From positions 248,001 through 312,000 of the forward strand of contig OY969790.1 in the NCBI GenBank assembly GCA_963703125.1: a stretch of 64,000 nt of DNA. Reading direction: 5' to 3'. This document shows, piece after piece, positions 26,806 through 35,739 of this stretch. The DNA comes from MFD04716-140 sp963703125 (GTDB lineage: Bacteria; Bacteroidota; Bacteroidia; Flavobacteriales; Flavobacteriaceae). The notes beneath the pieces were generated by a model. It had not been told where the DNA came from, made no database searches, and saw only the letters and a program-made list of their open reading frames with translations. Position numbers and translations under genes: made by a program. Positions within the stretch are counted from its first letter, which is position 1. Each line of letters starts with the position of its first letter.

Positions 26806-28377
26806 TTACCAATCAATTGGTCTATAATCTTTCAGGAATTTCCCGCACCAATGCTTTCCTGTATTGATACCGTCAAAAAGTGGATCCATTACTCTGGCAG
26901 CGCCATCCACAATATCCAACGGAGGCTGAAAATCATGGAGTTCCATTTTACGTTGTGCGAGCTCTGCTGGATCTTCATCGGTAACCCAGCCCGTATCTAC
27001 CGCATTGATGAAGATCCCTTCTTTGGCAAGACTGCCGGCGGCCGTATGTGTAAGCATGTTTAAGGCGGCTTTCGCCATATTGGTATGCGGGTGACGATCT
27101 TCCTTAAAGAAACGATGAAACTTACCTTCCATTGCGGACACATTGATGATGTGCTTTTGGCCGGTATTTTCCTTTTTCATTACTTCAGAAAGTCGATTAC
27201 AAAGTACAAATGGCGCTATGGAGTTCACCAATTGCACCTCGATCATTTCGGTGGTTTCTATTTCTCCCAATTTTAGGCGCCAACTATTTGTTTTACGAAG
27301 ATCTACCTGCTGCAGATCGGCATCCAATTTCCCTTCGGGAAAAACCTCTTGAGAAACCAATGAGCTATCAAAGCTATACGGAATCTGTGATAACCTTGCT
27401 GAAGCTCGTAACCCTATTCCAGGCTCTGCGCCGTGCCATGTTACAGGCAGATTTTTATTGGCTATAGGACCTCCATTTGTCAATGAAATTAGTTCATCAA
27501 GACAAGCCAGGTGGTCTTTTAACAGATCTGCTGCATACTTCGGGAGTGCATTCATAGGCATTTCCTCCTTGCCCATCAAGTGCTGGTAAAATCCGGCAGG
27601 CCTGCGAACCGTTTGGGCTGCATTGTTTATTAAAATATCGAGTCGATCGTATTTTTGTTCCAAATAATTGCAAAAAATCTCAACGCTGGGAATATGTCGT
27701 AAATCCAATCCGTGAATTTTTAAACGATGCCCCCATTGGGTAAAATCTTCCTCTTTGGAAAATCGCAATGCCGAGTCTATGGGAAAGCGAGTCGTTGCTA
27801 CCACAGTTGCCCCTGCCCTCAAGCACATCAGCGTTATATGATATCCTATTTTTAGTCGAGAACCTGTGATAACGGCCACTTGGCCGGTAAGGTCTGAAGT
27901 CTGAAAGCGTTTCGCATAGTTAAAATCCCCACACTCAGGACACATGGTATCATAAAAATGGTGAAGTTTTGTGTACAGGGTCTTGCAAACGTAACAATTT
28001 CGGGGTGAAGCCAATTCCGAAGTTTCCTTTTGAGCAAGTTCTGCCGCGGGAAGTAATTTGGGAGCAACAAAAACAGTGGCTTCCCTTGCACTCCTAATAC
28101 CTGTTTCCTTTCTGGCATTTTTGTCCTGGGCTGCCTTTTTTCGTTTCTCCGTTTTTTTGGCGTCCTTTTTTCTACGTGAAAATTCCTCACGACTGGGTCT
28201 GGAAAGTTTGCCAGATGCTTTTATTAACTCCGTTCTTAGTGATTTAGGAATATCAAAAATTACATCGGTATTATCTACCAAATGGTTAAGAAGCGTTACG
28301 CATTGTTCAATCTCTTCTTTGGAGGGGGTTTTCTTAAATCCTCCGTCTTTGGTATCAATAAGCTCCTTCGGCTTCAT
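26806..28377 (-). CDS. SDR-family oxidoreductase with N-terminal zinc-ribbon extension
   Basis: The 523-residue cytoplasmic protein has residues 1-120 helical and Lys/Arg-rich. Cys128, Cys131, Cys146 and Cys149 form a CxxC-x14-CxxC zinc ribbon (NCYVCKTL, MCPECGDF). From about 163 follows a short-chain dehydrogenase with nucleotide loop TGSRLKIG (171-178) and NNAAQ (251-255). The catalytic Ser is present (NVSAMEGKF, Ser414) and Lys436 is in place, but the Tyr of YxxxK is Thr432 (TNMAK). Length is double a classical SDR. Activity is therefore uncertain; a nucleic-acid or protein-binding role for the ribbon is conceivable. It lies 3 bp after the DEAD-box helicase, probably in one operon. Confidence 0.8.
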   Translation of the reverse strand: MKPKELIDTKDGGFKKTPSKEEIEQCVTLLNHLVDNTDVIFDIPKSLRTELIKASGKLSRPSREEFSRRKKDAKKTEKRKKAAQDKNARKETGIRSAREATVFVAPKLLPAAELAQKETSELASPRNCYVCKTLYTKLHHFYDTMCPECGDFNYAKRFQTSDLTGQVAVITGSRLKIGYHITLMCLRAGATVVATTRFPIDSALRFSKEEDFTQWGHRLKIHGLDLRHIPSVEIFCNYLEQKYDRLDILINNAAQTVRRPAGFYQHLMGKEEMPMNALPKYAADLLKDHLACLDELISLTNGGPIANKNLPVTWHGAEPGIGLRASARLSQIPYSFDSSLVSQEVFPEGKLDADLQQVDLRKTNSWRLKLGEIETTEMIEVQLVNSIAPFVLCNRLSEVMKKENTGQKHIINVSAMEGKFHRFFKEDRHPHTNMAKAALNMLTHTAAGSLAKEGIFINAVDTGWVTDEDPAELAQRKMELHDFQPPLDIVDGAARVMDPLFDGINTGKHWCGKFLKDYRPIDW

Positions 28378-28379
28378 GG

Positions 28380-29735
28380 CTATTTGCGTTTGTTCTTTTT
28401 ATTAAAATTTTTGTCCCCCCTGGTTTTCGGCTTTTGATATTTTTCCTTGATTATGCGTTTATACGAGCCTCCAAGATTTTGCTTTTTATTTTTTTTCGAT
28501 TTCTCATGAAAACTGGCCCCTGGTTCAAAATCGCCGGACTGCGTATGGGGATTATTGGCCTCCATGATCTTGGGCCGCTCATCCGGAGTTAATTGAGTTG
28601 CAATCTCAACCTCTGGGGGTATTGCCCTTAACGGAATTTTATAGTGCATCAACTTTTCAATGGCCGCCTTTGCCTCGGATTCCCTTTCAGTGTAAAACAA
28701 TAGTGAAGTTCCTATTTTACCCGCCCTACCCGTTCTACCTATACGATGCATATAGTTTTCAGGAAATGCAGGTGTGTCAAAATTAACAACATGGGAGATC
28801 TCCTCTAAATCCAATCCGCGCGACATTACATCTGTAGTTATCAGAACCCGGTTCTTTCCGGCATCAAATTGTTTAATGGACCGTTCGCGATAATTTTGGG
28901 TCTTATTGGAATGAATAACACAAAGTTCCTCTCCAAAAAATTCATCAAGGACGGTGAATAGTCTATCCGCACTTTTTTTATTGGATACAAAGACTAAAAC
29001 CTTTTTGTACTCTTTTACATTCTGAAGAAGATATACAAGCAGATTTGCTTTTGTGTAGAAATTTGGTACCGCATAGGCATTTTGGGAAATGGTATCCAAC
29101 GGGGTGCCGCTAACGGCAATCGAAATTTTCCTGGCTCCAATAAAAAAATCCTGTATCAAGGTATCTATTTCTTCCGTCATGGTTGCAGAAAACATAATAT
29201 TCTGTCTACGTTCCGGCAGTAACTCAAATATATTGGTCAATTGAAATCGAAAACCCAAATCGAGCATCACATCAACCTCATCAATAACCAGTTTTTTTAC
29301 CAATTTCAATTGCAATGCCCTGCTTAACACTAAGTCATATAAACGACCGGGAGTGGCCACCACAATATCGGCACCACCCGCTAAGGCATCCGTGCTACGT
29401 TGCATACTGGTTCCTCCATAAACTCCCGTTACCCTAACATTGAGATACTTAACCAGCTTTTCAATTTCTTCAACGACCTGAACCACCAATTCACGAGTAG
29501 GTACCATTATCAGCACACGTGGGTGAATATCCTTGGAAAAGGTGAGACTTTGTAAAATGGGTATGAGATAGGCGAAGGTCTTCCCTGTACCAGTCTGGGC
29601 TATGCCGACCACATCTTGGCCCGACATAATAATCGAAAATGCCTCTTCTTGGATCGGAGTGGGTTGCATAATCCCTAAATCGGCAATGGCATTACGAATT
29701 GGGTTGCTGATCTTAAAATCTTCGAAGGTTGACAT
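28380..29735 (-). CDS. DEAD/DEAH-box RNA helicase
   Basis: The 451-residue RNA helicase has Q motif (PTPIQEEAF), Walker A AQTGTGKTFAYL (about residue 45), motif II as DEVD (VIDEVDVMLDLG), SAT motif MFSATMTEE and motif VI HRIGRTGRAGK. DEVD for DEAD is an accepted variant in this family. A basic Lys/Asn-rich tail (about 385-451, ending NFNKKNKRK) would bind RNA. Members assist ribosome assembly and cold growth. The SDR fusion gene follows 3 bp later. Confidence 0.9.
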   Translation of the reverse strand: MSTFEDFKISNPIRNAIADLGIMQPTPIQEEAFSIIMSGQDVVGIAQTGTGKTFAYLIPILQSLTFSKDIHPRVLIMVPTRELVVQVVEEIEKLVKYLNVRVTGVYGGTSMQRSTDALAGGADIVVATPGRLYDLVLSRALQLKLVKKLVIDEVDVMLDLGFRFQLTNIFELLPERRQNIMFSATMTEEIDTLIQDFFIGARKISIAVSGTPLDTISQNAYAVPNFYTKANLLVYLLQNVKEYKKVLVFVSNKKSADRLFTVLDEFFGEELCVIHSNKTQNYRERSIKQFDAGKNRVLITTDVMSRGLDLEEISHVVNFDTPAFPENYMHRIGRTGRAGKIGTSLLFYTERESEAKAAIEKLMHYKIPLRAIPPEVEIATQLTPDERPKIMEANNPHTQSGDFEPGASFHEKSKKNKKQNLGGSYKRIIKEKYQKPKTRGDKNFNKKNKRK

Positions 29736-29819
29736 TCGGCTAAATTCTCAATTAATCCGCAAAACTAAGGGCTTAAATTGAATCATCAGTGATAAATGAT
29801 TAAAAAGATGGCGGTCAAG

Positions 29820-32372
29820 TTAACTACCCTCCTTTCGCAAGACTTCCAAAGGTGGACTTTTTAGAACACTTTTACTATTAAACAACCCGATCAACAACAC
29901 CAATAAAGTTATACAGGGTACCACCACAACAAATGGAATCCATGAAGGAATAAAATCAGTCTTGAAAACAAATGTCGCCAGAAGTTGTCCGCCAATAAAT
30001 GCTAAAATAAGCCCCATTGCACTACCGAGAAGTCCAAGATATAGATATTCAAAGGCATTTATCTGTAAAATCTGTTTGGATTTTGCGCCAAGCGTACGCA
30101 AAAGAACGCTTTCCTTGATACGTTGGTATTTGCTATTTCGCACAGATCCAATCAATACAATAACGCCCGTTAGAATACTAAAAAATGCCATAAAGTTGAT
30201 TACCCATGATATTTTATCCAAAATACCCTCCACAAGTTTAATTACCTGTCGAATATCAAGTATTGATACGGTTGGAAAGTTTCTAACCATTTCCTTCTGT
30301 AAAATAGCCGAAGTTTTTTCATCGGGCGCGTTCGTGCTGAGAATATGAAACTGAGGTGCATTTTCTAAGACCCCAGTCGGAAAAATTACGGAAAAATTCA
30401 TCTGCATCCTACCCCAATCCACAGCCCTACTGTTTGCCACAATGGTATTCATTAGAACCCCTTGTACATTAAAAACCAGCGTATCACCTTCAGTTACCTG
30501 AGCGTCTCGGGCAATATTATCGGAAATAGAAATTGGTATCGGGCTTCCTGGTTCGAATGGAGGGTTCCATTCACCGGTTGCCAGTGTTTCGGAAGCAATC
30601 ATTGAATCTCGATATGTTACACGAAATTCATGGTTCAATATCCAACGGTTGATGGTCGAGGTCGTGTCTTTCCGAATGTCATTTACATCGCGCCCTTTGA
30701 TACTATGAACCCTCATGGTGACAATAGGCATATTGTCAACAACGGGTAATCCATTCTTTTTGATAATTTCCTCCACTTGCTTTGTCTGGCCCGACTGCAC
30801 ATCCAACATAATAAGATTTGGGGTCTTGGCACTTGCTTCCAAAGAGGTTTTTTCCAATAATATATCTTTTGTAAAATAAAGTGTGCTTATCAAAAACGTT
30901 CCTACCCCAATGGCCAAGAGCAAAACCAAAGTCTGATTATTTGGCCGAAAAAGATTTAAAAGACTCTGTCTTGCAGTAAAGCCCCAGGAGTTGGGGAAAT
31001 ATCTTTTGACTGAACGCATCAGCAAAATTGCAATACCGGTAAGAACGGAAAAGACCACCAATACCCCTGCAATAAAACCAAACGTGTAACGCGTACTTCT
31101 TAATAACCAGAATGAAAAGATAAAGAGGAATAAAAGTATGGCCATCATGACAAATATGTTGGCCACGCGAACCTTTTTAGATATCTTTTCCTGTACGCGA
31201 AGCACTTCAAGCGGCGATACGTACCAAGTTCCCAATAAAGGTGACAAAGCAAACAAGACCGACATGGAAAGCCCCAATAAAGGGCCCATGACCAGAGGCT
31301 GTATTGCGAGTGAAATTTGTAATTCAATGGGTAGAAAATCTTGCAATAAAAGAGGGAATAGTTGCTGTAACATTAGCCCTAGTACCGTCCCGATAAGTCC
31401 CCCTATCAAGCCCATACCTGCAATTTGAATCAGGTAAATTAGGAAGGATTGTTTTCTGGAAGCTCCCAAGCATTTTAAAACTGCCACTGATCCCAATTTT
31501 TCCTTTATATAAATATGTACCGAACTCGCAACACCCACACATCCCAACAATAACGCGATGAAGGCGACGAGATTCAAGAACTTGCCGAAATTATCATACC
31601 GCCTTCCCAGCTGGCGACCTGTTGATTCATGGGTATCCAAATCCGCATTTTCGGCATCAAGTATAGGGTCTAACTTTTTTGCCAGTTGTATATAATCAGG
31701 TTCCGGATTGGCCACAAAGTAGTACTTGTATTCAATTCGGCTGCCTGTTTGTACCAGTCCCGTTTCTTCAATAAATCGATAAGGAATATAAACCGGGGGT
31801 GCAACGGATGCGGAGATTCCCGTACTTCCAGGTCCAGATATAATAGAACCAGAAATCGGCAACTTTACCAAACCAACATTGATGGAATCCCCTACTTTTA
31901 ACCCATATTGCAACATAAGGGTAACATCTACCAAAGCACCACCAAGTCTTTGATACTCAATAGCGGCAGAGGCCGGTCTGGTTACCAGTGAACCATAAAA
32001 GGGATATCCACCGTTTACCCCTCTTACAAATGCCAATTTTGTAGCATCCCTTTTTGGAAAAGAGACCATAGATGGAAAATTGACCTCACTCGCATTCGCG
32101 CCACCTAATGAATCCATTATCGCCTGAACTCTTTCTGTTGGCGGCTGGTTCGCGGCAATCAAGAAATCAGAGCCCATTAAGGTTTTCGATTGTTGCTTAA
32201 AATTTTCTTTTAAGTTTTCACCAAAAGATTGAATGGCCACTAAAGCCGCAATCCCAAGAATTATCGAGGCCATAAAAAGTAAAAGCCTTTTTAGGCTAGC
32301 CTTACCATCTCTCCAGGCCATTTTGAACAACCAGGTGGTGTTCGCCTTTGATTTTAAAGGAATCTCGCTCAC
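29820..32372 (-). CDS. ABC transporter permease, YbbP-like FtsX-family
   Basis: The 850-residue inner-membrane protein has an N-terminal helix (about 30-50), a large periplasmic domain, and three FtsX-type helices around 265-390. A second set lies near 400-510, and three more FtsX-type helices follow near 720-840. This ten-helix layout is that of YbbP, not of LolC/E (four helices). Start codon is GTG, overlapping the TGA of the ATPase gene by 4 bp (GTGA), which shows translational coupling. Substrate is unknown; E. coli YbbAP is, to my recollection, linked to extraction of hydrophobic compounds from membranes. Confidence 0.85.
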   Translation of the reverse strand: MSEIPLKSKANTTWLFKMAWRDGKASLKRLLLFMASIILGIAALVAIQSFGENLKENFKQQSKTLMGSDFLIAANQPPTERVQAIMDSLGGANASEVNFPSMVSFPKRDATKLAFVRGVNGGYPFYGSLVTRPASAAIEYQRLGGALVDVTLMLQYGLKVGDSINVGLVKLPISGSIISGPGSTGISASVAPPVYIPYRFIEETGLVQTGSRIEYKYYFVANPEPDYIQLAKKLDPILDAENADLDTHESTGRQLGRRYDNFGKFLNLVAFIALLLGCVGVASSVHIYIKEKLGSVAVLKCLGASRKQSFLIYLIQIAGMGLIGGLIGTVLGLMLQQLFPLLLQDFLPIELQISLAIQPLVMGPLLGLSMSVLFALSPLLGTWYVSPLEVLRVQEKISKKVRVANIFVMMAILLFLFIFSFWLLRSTRYTFGFIAGVLVVFSVLTGIAILLMRSVKRYFPNSWGFTARQSLLNLFRPNNQTLVLLLAIGVGTFLISTLYFTKDILLEKTSLEASAKTPNLIMLDVQSGQTKQVEEIIKKNGLPVVDNMPIVTMRVHSIKGRDVNDIRKDTTSTINRWILNHEFRVTYRDSMIASETLATGEWNPPFEPGSPIPISISDNIARDAQVTEGDTLVFNVQGVLMNTIVANSRAVDWGRMQMNFSVIFPTGVLENAPQFHILSTNAPDEKTSAILQKEMVRNFPTVSILDIRQVIKLVEGILDKISWVINFMAFFSILTGVIVLIGSVRNSKYQRIKESVLLRTLGAKSKQILQINAFEYLYLGLLGSAMGLILAFIGGQLLATFVFKTDFIPSWIPFVVVVPCITLLVLLIGLFNSKSVLKSPPLEVLRKEGS

Positions 32373-33058
32373 GATACCATATTCGTTTCATTCGCCAATA
32401 TTTTGCCTCCCTTGAGTCGAAGTATCTGTCCTGTACGTTTTGCCAATTCTATATCATGGGTTACGATGACCAGTGTGGTCCCGGCCTCCTTATTCAGTTC
32501 AAACAACAATTGTATGACCATCTCGCCCGTTTCTTCATCCAAATTACCCGTAGGTTCGTCAGCGAACAAAATAGAAGGTGTATTTGAAAATGCGCGCGCC
32601 AAGGCAACCCGTTGCTGTTCCCCGCCAGACAATTGTGAAGGATAGTGATGTATTCTATCGCCTAATCCTACCTTTCCCAATAAATCTATTCCAAATTGTC
32701 GAACATTTTTCGCTCCTTGCAGTTCAAGAGGTACCAATACATTTTCAAGTGCAGTGAGGGTGGGCAGCAATTGAAAATTCTGAAAAATAAAACCGACTTC
32801 CTTATTACGGAGATAGGCACGTTGATCCTCATTCAACGAACTAAGCTCAGTTCCACACAATTCCACTTTGCCTGTATCTGCGCGATCTAATCCTGCACAA
32901 AGGCCGAGCAAAGTCGTCTTACCACTCCCAGAAGGTCCAACAATAGAAAAAGTGCTCCCCTGCACCACCTCAAATGAAATAGCATCAAGTACCGTTAATT
33001 TTTTGGAACCACTTGTATAAGTCTTCCCCAAGTTATGTACGTTTAATATCTTTGTCAT
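32369..33058 (-). CDS. ABC transporter ATP-binding protein, YbbA/LolD-like
   Basis: The 229-residue ATPase has Walker A VGPSGSGKTTLLGLCAGLD, Q loop FIFQNFQLLPTLTALENV, signature LSGGEQQRVALARA and Walker B ILFADEPTGNLD. This MacB/LolD/YbbA class works with FtsX-type permeases as mechanotransmitters rather than classical importers. It overlaps the permease gene by 4 bp and diverges from the TesA-like gene with a 74-bp gap, the same arrangement as ybbA-tesA in E. coli. That synteny decides for YbbA over LolD. Confidence 0.87.
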   Translation of the reverse strand: MTKILNVHNLGKTYTSGSKKLTVLDAISFEVVQGSTFSIVGPSGSGKTTLLGLCAGLDRADTGKVELCGTELSSLNEDQRAYLRNKEVGFIFQNFQLLPTLTALENVLVPLELQGAKNVRQFGIDLLGKVGLGDRIHHYPSQLSGGEQQRVALARAFSNTPSILFADEPTGNLDEETGEMVIQLLFELNKEAGTTLVIVTHDIELAKRTGQILRLKGGKILANETNMVS

Positions 33059-33132
33059 CTAATTTTTTTGAAATCGCATTATGCCGAACAGGCAAAATAA
33101 GCAAATGATTTCGATTTAATGTCCCTACAACT

Positions 33133-33822
33133 ATGTGCAAAGTATTAAAGTTTCGTTATTTTTTAGTTTTTGTCCTCGTTCTCTCCTGTGGAGAAAAAAC
33201 TGAGAAGAAAACTAATGATACTCCCTTAAATAGCTCTAATACTACGGAAGTAGCACCAAAAGAAACAGGGGAAAAAGTAATTCTCTTTTTTGGCAATAGT
33301 TTGACGGCGGGCTATGGTTTGGATACCCAAGAGGCCTTTCCAGCATTAATTCAAAACAGACTAGACTCATTGGGGTTTGCCTATACGGTCGTCAATTCGG
33401 GGTTAAGTGGTGAAACCACTAGCGGAGGGAAGAATAGATTGGATTGGGTATTGAATCAAAAAATAGACGTTTTTGTACTGGAATTGGGCGCAAATGATGG
33501 GCTAAGGGGAATCCCGTTAAAAGAAACACGAAACAACCTTCAAGAAATTATTGATGCCGTAAGGGCGAAAAATGAAAATACACAGATCATCCTGGCCGGT
33601 ATGCAAATTCCGCCAAATATGGGTAAGGCCTATACGAGCGAATTCAAAACCATTTTTCCGGAACTTGCAGAAAAGAATAATATCACTTTAATACCTTTTT
33701 TATTGGATGGTGTCGCCGGAAATCCAAGTCTTAACCAGACGGATGGTATTCATCCTACCTTAGAAGGGCAAAAAATAGTGGCGAATAATGTCTGGAGTGT
33801 GTTGCAAGAGATGGTAGAGTGA
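33133..33822 (+). CDS. TesA-like arylesterase/lysophospholipase, lipoprotein
   Basis: The 229-residue SGNH hydrolase has a lipoprotein signal (VFVLVLSCGEK). Block I reads FFGNSLTAGYGLD (GNSL rather than GDSL, nucleophile Ser retained), block II Gly in NSGLSGETT, block III ELGANDGLRG with the oxyanion Asn, and block V DGIHPTLEGQ with the Asp-His pair. Members hydrolyse thioesters, lysophospholipids and aryl esters in the periplasm. It is divergent from ybbA, with a shared 74-bp promoter region. All catalytic residues are present, so activity is likely. Confidence 0.88.
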   Translation: MCKVLKFRYFLVFVLVLSCGEKTEKKTNDTPLNSSNTTEVAPKETGEKVILFFGNSLTAGYGLDTQEAFPALIQNRLDSLGFAYTVVNSGLSGETTSGGKNRLDWVLNQKIDVFVLELGANDGLRGIPLKETRNNLQEIIDAVRAKNENTQIILAGMQIPPNMGKAYTSEFKTIFPELAEKNNITLIPFLLDGVAGNPSLNQTDGIHPTLEGQKIVANNVWSVLQEMVE

Positions 33823-33843
33823 TTATTTACTTAACTGTTCTAA

Positions 33844-34083
33844 TTAAGCCATTTTTGCAGCGTCTCTTTTGGTAGTGAAAGAAAGTTCTTTTTTCACGGT
33901 AGAGAATTTTCTTTTGTACAAACGGGCAACTTCGGTTTTGGTCTCCAATTTCACTTCCTCCTTTACCGTAGAAGTAACGATGCCCATTTCAACGGTAGCA
34001 ACCTTAACTTCTTTGGAAGCTTTCTGAGCCTGTGCGGCCACTCCGATAAAAAGGACTAAGATTAAGGTTGCGATCGTTTTCAT
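33844..34083 (-). CDS. Small secreted protein of the EMGI/VKK family, twin copy 1
   Basis: The 79 residues from ATG 34083 comprise the signal peptide MKTIATLILVLFIGVAAQAQ and a basic mature part of about 59 residues. That part holds VEMGIVTSTVKEEVKLETK, then EVARLYKRKFSTVKKELSF and TKRDAAKMA. No Cys and no membrane segment are present beyond the signal. I recall similar uncharacterised peptides in multiple copies in flavobacteria. It differs from the copy at 35.7 kb by one residue (Thr for Asn) and from the copy at 26.1 kb at most non-motif positions. The frame runs to 34128, but paralog alignment supports this start. Basic, secreted and multi-copy: an envelope structural, signalling or bacteriocin-like role is open. 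Confidence 0.75.
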   Translation of the reverse strand: MKTIATLILVLFIGVAAQAQKASKEVKVATVEMGIVTSTVKEEVKLETKTEVARLYKRKFSTVKKELSFTTKRDAAKMA

Positions 34084-34161
34084 GTCTTGCGTTTTGTTAT
34101 AATAATAACTCCGGCAAGTGTATTTCAAAGGGTTCCGATTCGTTCAACAACGCCCTATTTT

Positions 34162-34210
34162 CGGTAAATGACAAAAGAAAGGATAAAGTGCAAAAAACTC
34201 CCGATAAACG
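34162..34210 (-). promoter_or_regulatory. Conserved triple-repeat upstream element (copy A)
   Basis: Plus-strand units are CGGTAAATG (34162-34170), GGATAAAGTG (34181-34190) and CGATAAACG (34202-34210). Read in gene direction, the far unit is TACGTTTAT, which fits the LytTR/AlgR consensus I recall, [TA][AC][CA]GTTN[AG][TG]. The element lies 79-127 bp before the start codon. A palindrome GTTATaatAATAAC-like tract at 34096-34109 lies in the leader. Confidence 0.5.
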
Positions 34211-34386
34211 TATATGGCATCAAAAACAACATGTCGGCAATAGCTGCATTTAAACGGTACGAAAAGCCGTTCTAAATTGGAATACTTGTCATCTATACCC
34301 TACTTTGATATGCTGGGCAAATAAAAAGCATCATCGGTTTTTGCGCTAATTGGTTATATTTACCTTGTTCCTTTACTAGCTTCGCC

Positions 34387-35556
34387 ATGACTTCCAAACT
34401 GAATCTAACCTTATTCCACCTATTCATTTCCGCTTTCCTATTTTCACAGGTTGACGTGATTGAGGGAACCGTCTTTGAAGATTCAAATAATAATGGTCAC
34501 AAGGACAAAAATGAGATCGGTATACAAAACGTGGTTGTTTCGGATCAGATAGTTGTTACTACTACGGACAAGGACGGGAATTTTTCCATTCAGGCATCTT
34601 CCCATTTTCCCTACCTGTTCATTAGTTTGCCAACAGGCTATACCGGAGATTATTATTATCCGAAGATGGCCCATATGCAGTTCCCGCTTAGAAAAATTAA
34701 CCAAAAAGACCATTTTAAATTTATTCATGCATCCGATACACATGTAGATTCGTTAAATCTACCAAGAATGGCGCGCTTTAGAGAATTGGCCGATTCCGTT
34801 CAAGCTGATTTTATCGTGATTTCAGGGGATTTGATCAGAGATGCACTCAGAACCGATGAAAAAACGGCAAGTAATTATTTTGAAATGTATTTGAAGGAAA
34901 TCAAAAAATTTGGTGTTCCTGTTTATAGTGGTGTGGGCAATCATGAAATTTTTGGAATAGAGCGAGATAAATCATTGATAAGCACAGAACATCCCCTATA
35001 TGGTAAAAAGATGTTCAGGAGCTACCTAGGTCCCAATTACTATTCTTTCAACTATGGCAATATCCATTTTTTGTCGTTGGATGTCGTGGATTATCAAAAT
35101 CTCTATTACTATGGCGGCATTGATTCGCTTCAATTGAATTGGCTCGAAAAAGATCTTGAAAAAGTTCCTCAGGAAATGTCCATAGTAACTTTCAACCACA
35201 TTCCTTTTGTTTCGCCGGGATTTTCCTTTCAGAACTTTGAAAATGATATTTTTTATGGGCCTCAGTTACTTCTCCAAAACGATACACTGAGGCATCGGCA
35301 TATTGTTTACAACTTTAACGAGGTTCAAAAAAGAATTGGCAAAAGACACTACCCTCTTGCCCTATCCGGACATTATCATTCCGCACAGGAAGGATCAATA
35401 CATGGCACGAAAACCCTTTTTGTGCAAACCTCGGCAATCACTCGCCCCGACACCTTCAACTATTATGGTTTTATTGTTCGTTCGGGATTCACAGTCTATG
35501 AAGTAAAAAATGGGAAAATCAGTTCCGGTACTTTTGTTCCTCTTAATTTCCCGTGA
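34387..35556 (+). CDS. Secreted metallophosphoesterase with N-terminal SdrD/CarboxypepD-like domain
   Basis: The 389-residue protein has a signal peptide (HLFISAFLFSQ). A beta-sandwich domain covers about residues 20-90 (GTVFEDSNNNGHKDKNE, GNFSIQA), the form of the metallophosphatase N-terminal domain. A calcineurin-like core follows: DxH in HASDTHVDS, GD in VISGDLIRD, GNHE in GVGNHEIFG, H in TFNHIPF, and GHxH in LSGHYHSAQE. All five motif blocks are present, so a dinuclear metal phosphoesterase is likely active in the periplasm. Substrates could be nucleotides, teichoic-type or lipid phosphates. It sits alone between the two 397-bp repeats. Confidence 0.88.
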   Translation: MTSKLNLTLFHLFISAFLFSQVDVIEGTVFEDSNNNGHKDKNEIGIQNVVVSDQIVVTTTDKDGNFSIQASSHFPYLFISLPTGYTGDYYYPKMAHMQFPLRKINQKDHFKFIHASDTHVDSLNLPRMARFRELADSVQADFIVISGDLIRDALRTDEKTASNYFEMYLKEIKKFGVPVYSGVGNHEIFGIERDKSLISTEHPLYGKKMFRSYLGPNYYSFNYGNIHFLSLDVVDYQNLYYYGGIDSLQLNWLEKDLEKVPQEMSIVTFNHIPFVSPGFSFQNFENDIFYGPQLLLQNDTLRHRHIVYNFNEVQKRIGKRHYPLALSGHYHSAQEGSIHGTKTLFVQTSAITRPDTFNYYGFIVRSGFTVYEVKNGKISSGTFVPLNFP

Positions 35557-35739
35557 ATCTAAAAAACCGAATGTATTCCAGATTGATCTTATTAGGAATA
35601 ATGTTATTCTGTTTACCAAATATTAATGAGGAATACTTAGTAAGGTATCAACATGCAAACGAAAGGATCCATAAAATGGAATGCGAATAATTTTAGAGAA
35701 ATTTAGTATCCTGATAAAGGCTTTATTCAACTTATTTAA

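Larger units (their letters stand above)
33841..34237. repeat. 397-bp direct repeat, copy 1
   Basis: This segment recurs at 35737-36133, same orientation, offset 1,896 bp without indels. I count about four mismatches: three in the coding part and one near the right edge. It contains a whole small gene with its promoter and upstream element, and the identity stops abruptly at both ends. Confidence 0.93.

Noticed and set aside
29780..29810. AATCAT...ATGATT stem as terminator of ybbP
   Set aside because: AT-rich 6-bp stem without a T run in the direction of transcription.
32369..33058. ATPase as LolD of the lipoprotein exporter
   Set aside because: The partner permease has the ten-helix YbbP layout and the locus adjoins a TesA-like gene, which fits YbbA better.
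34068..34253. Plus-strand ORF across the upstream element of the small secreted gene (and its twin near 35964)
   Set aside because: It is antisense to the start of the minus-strand gene, arises through the duplicated segment, and has no signal or family features.
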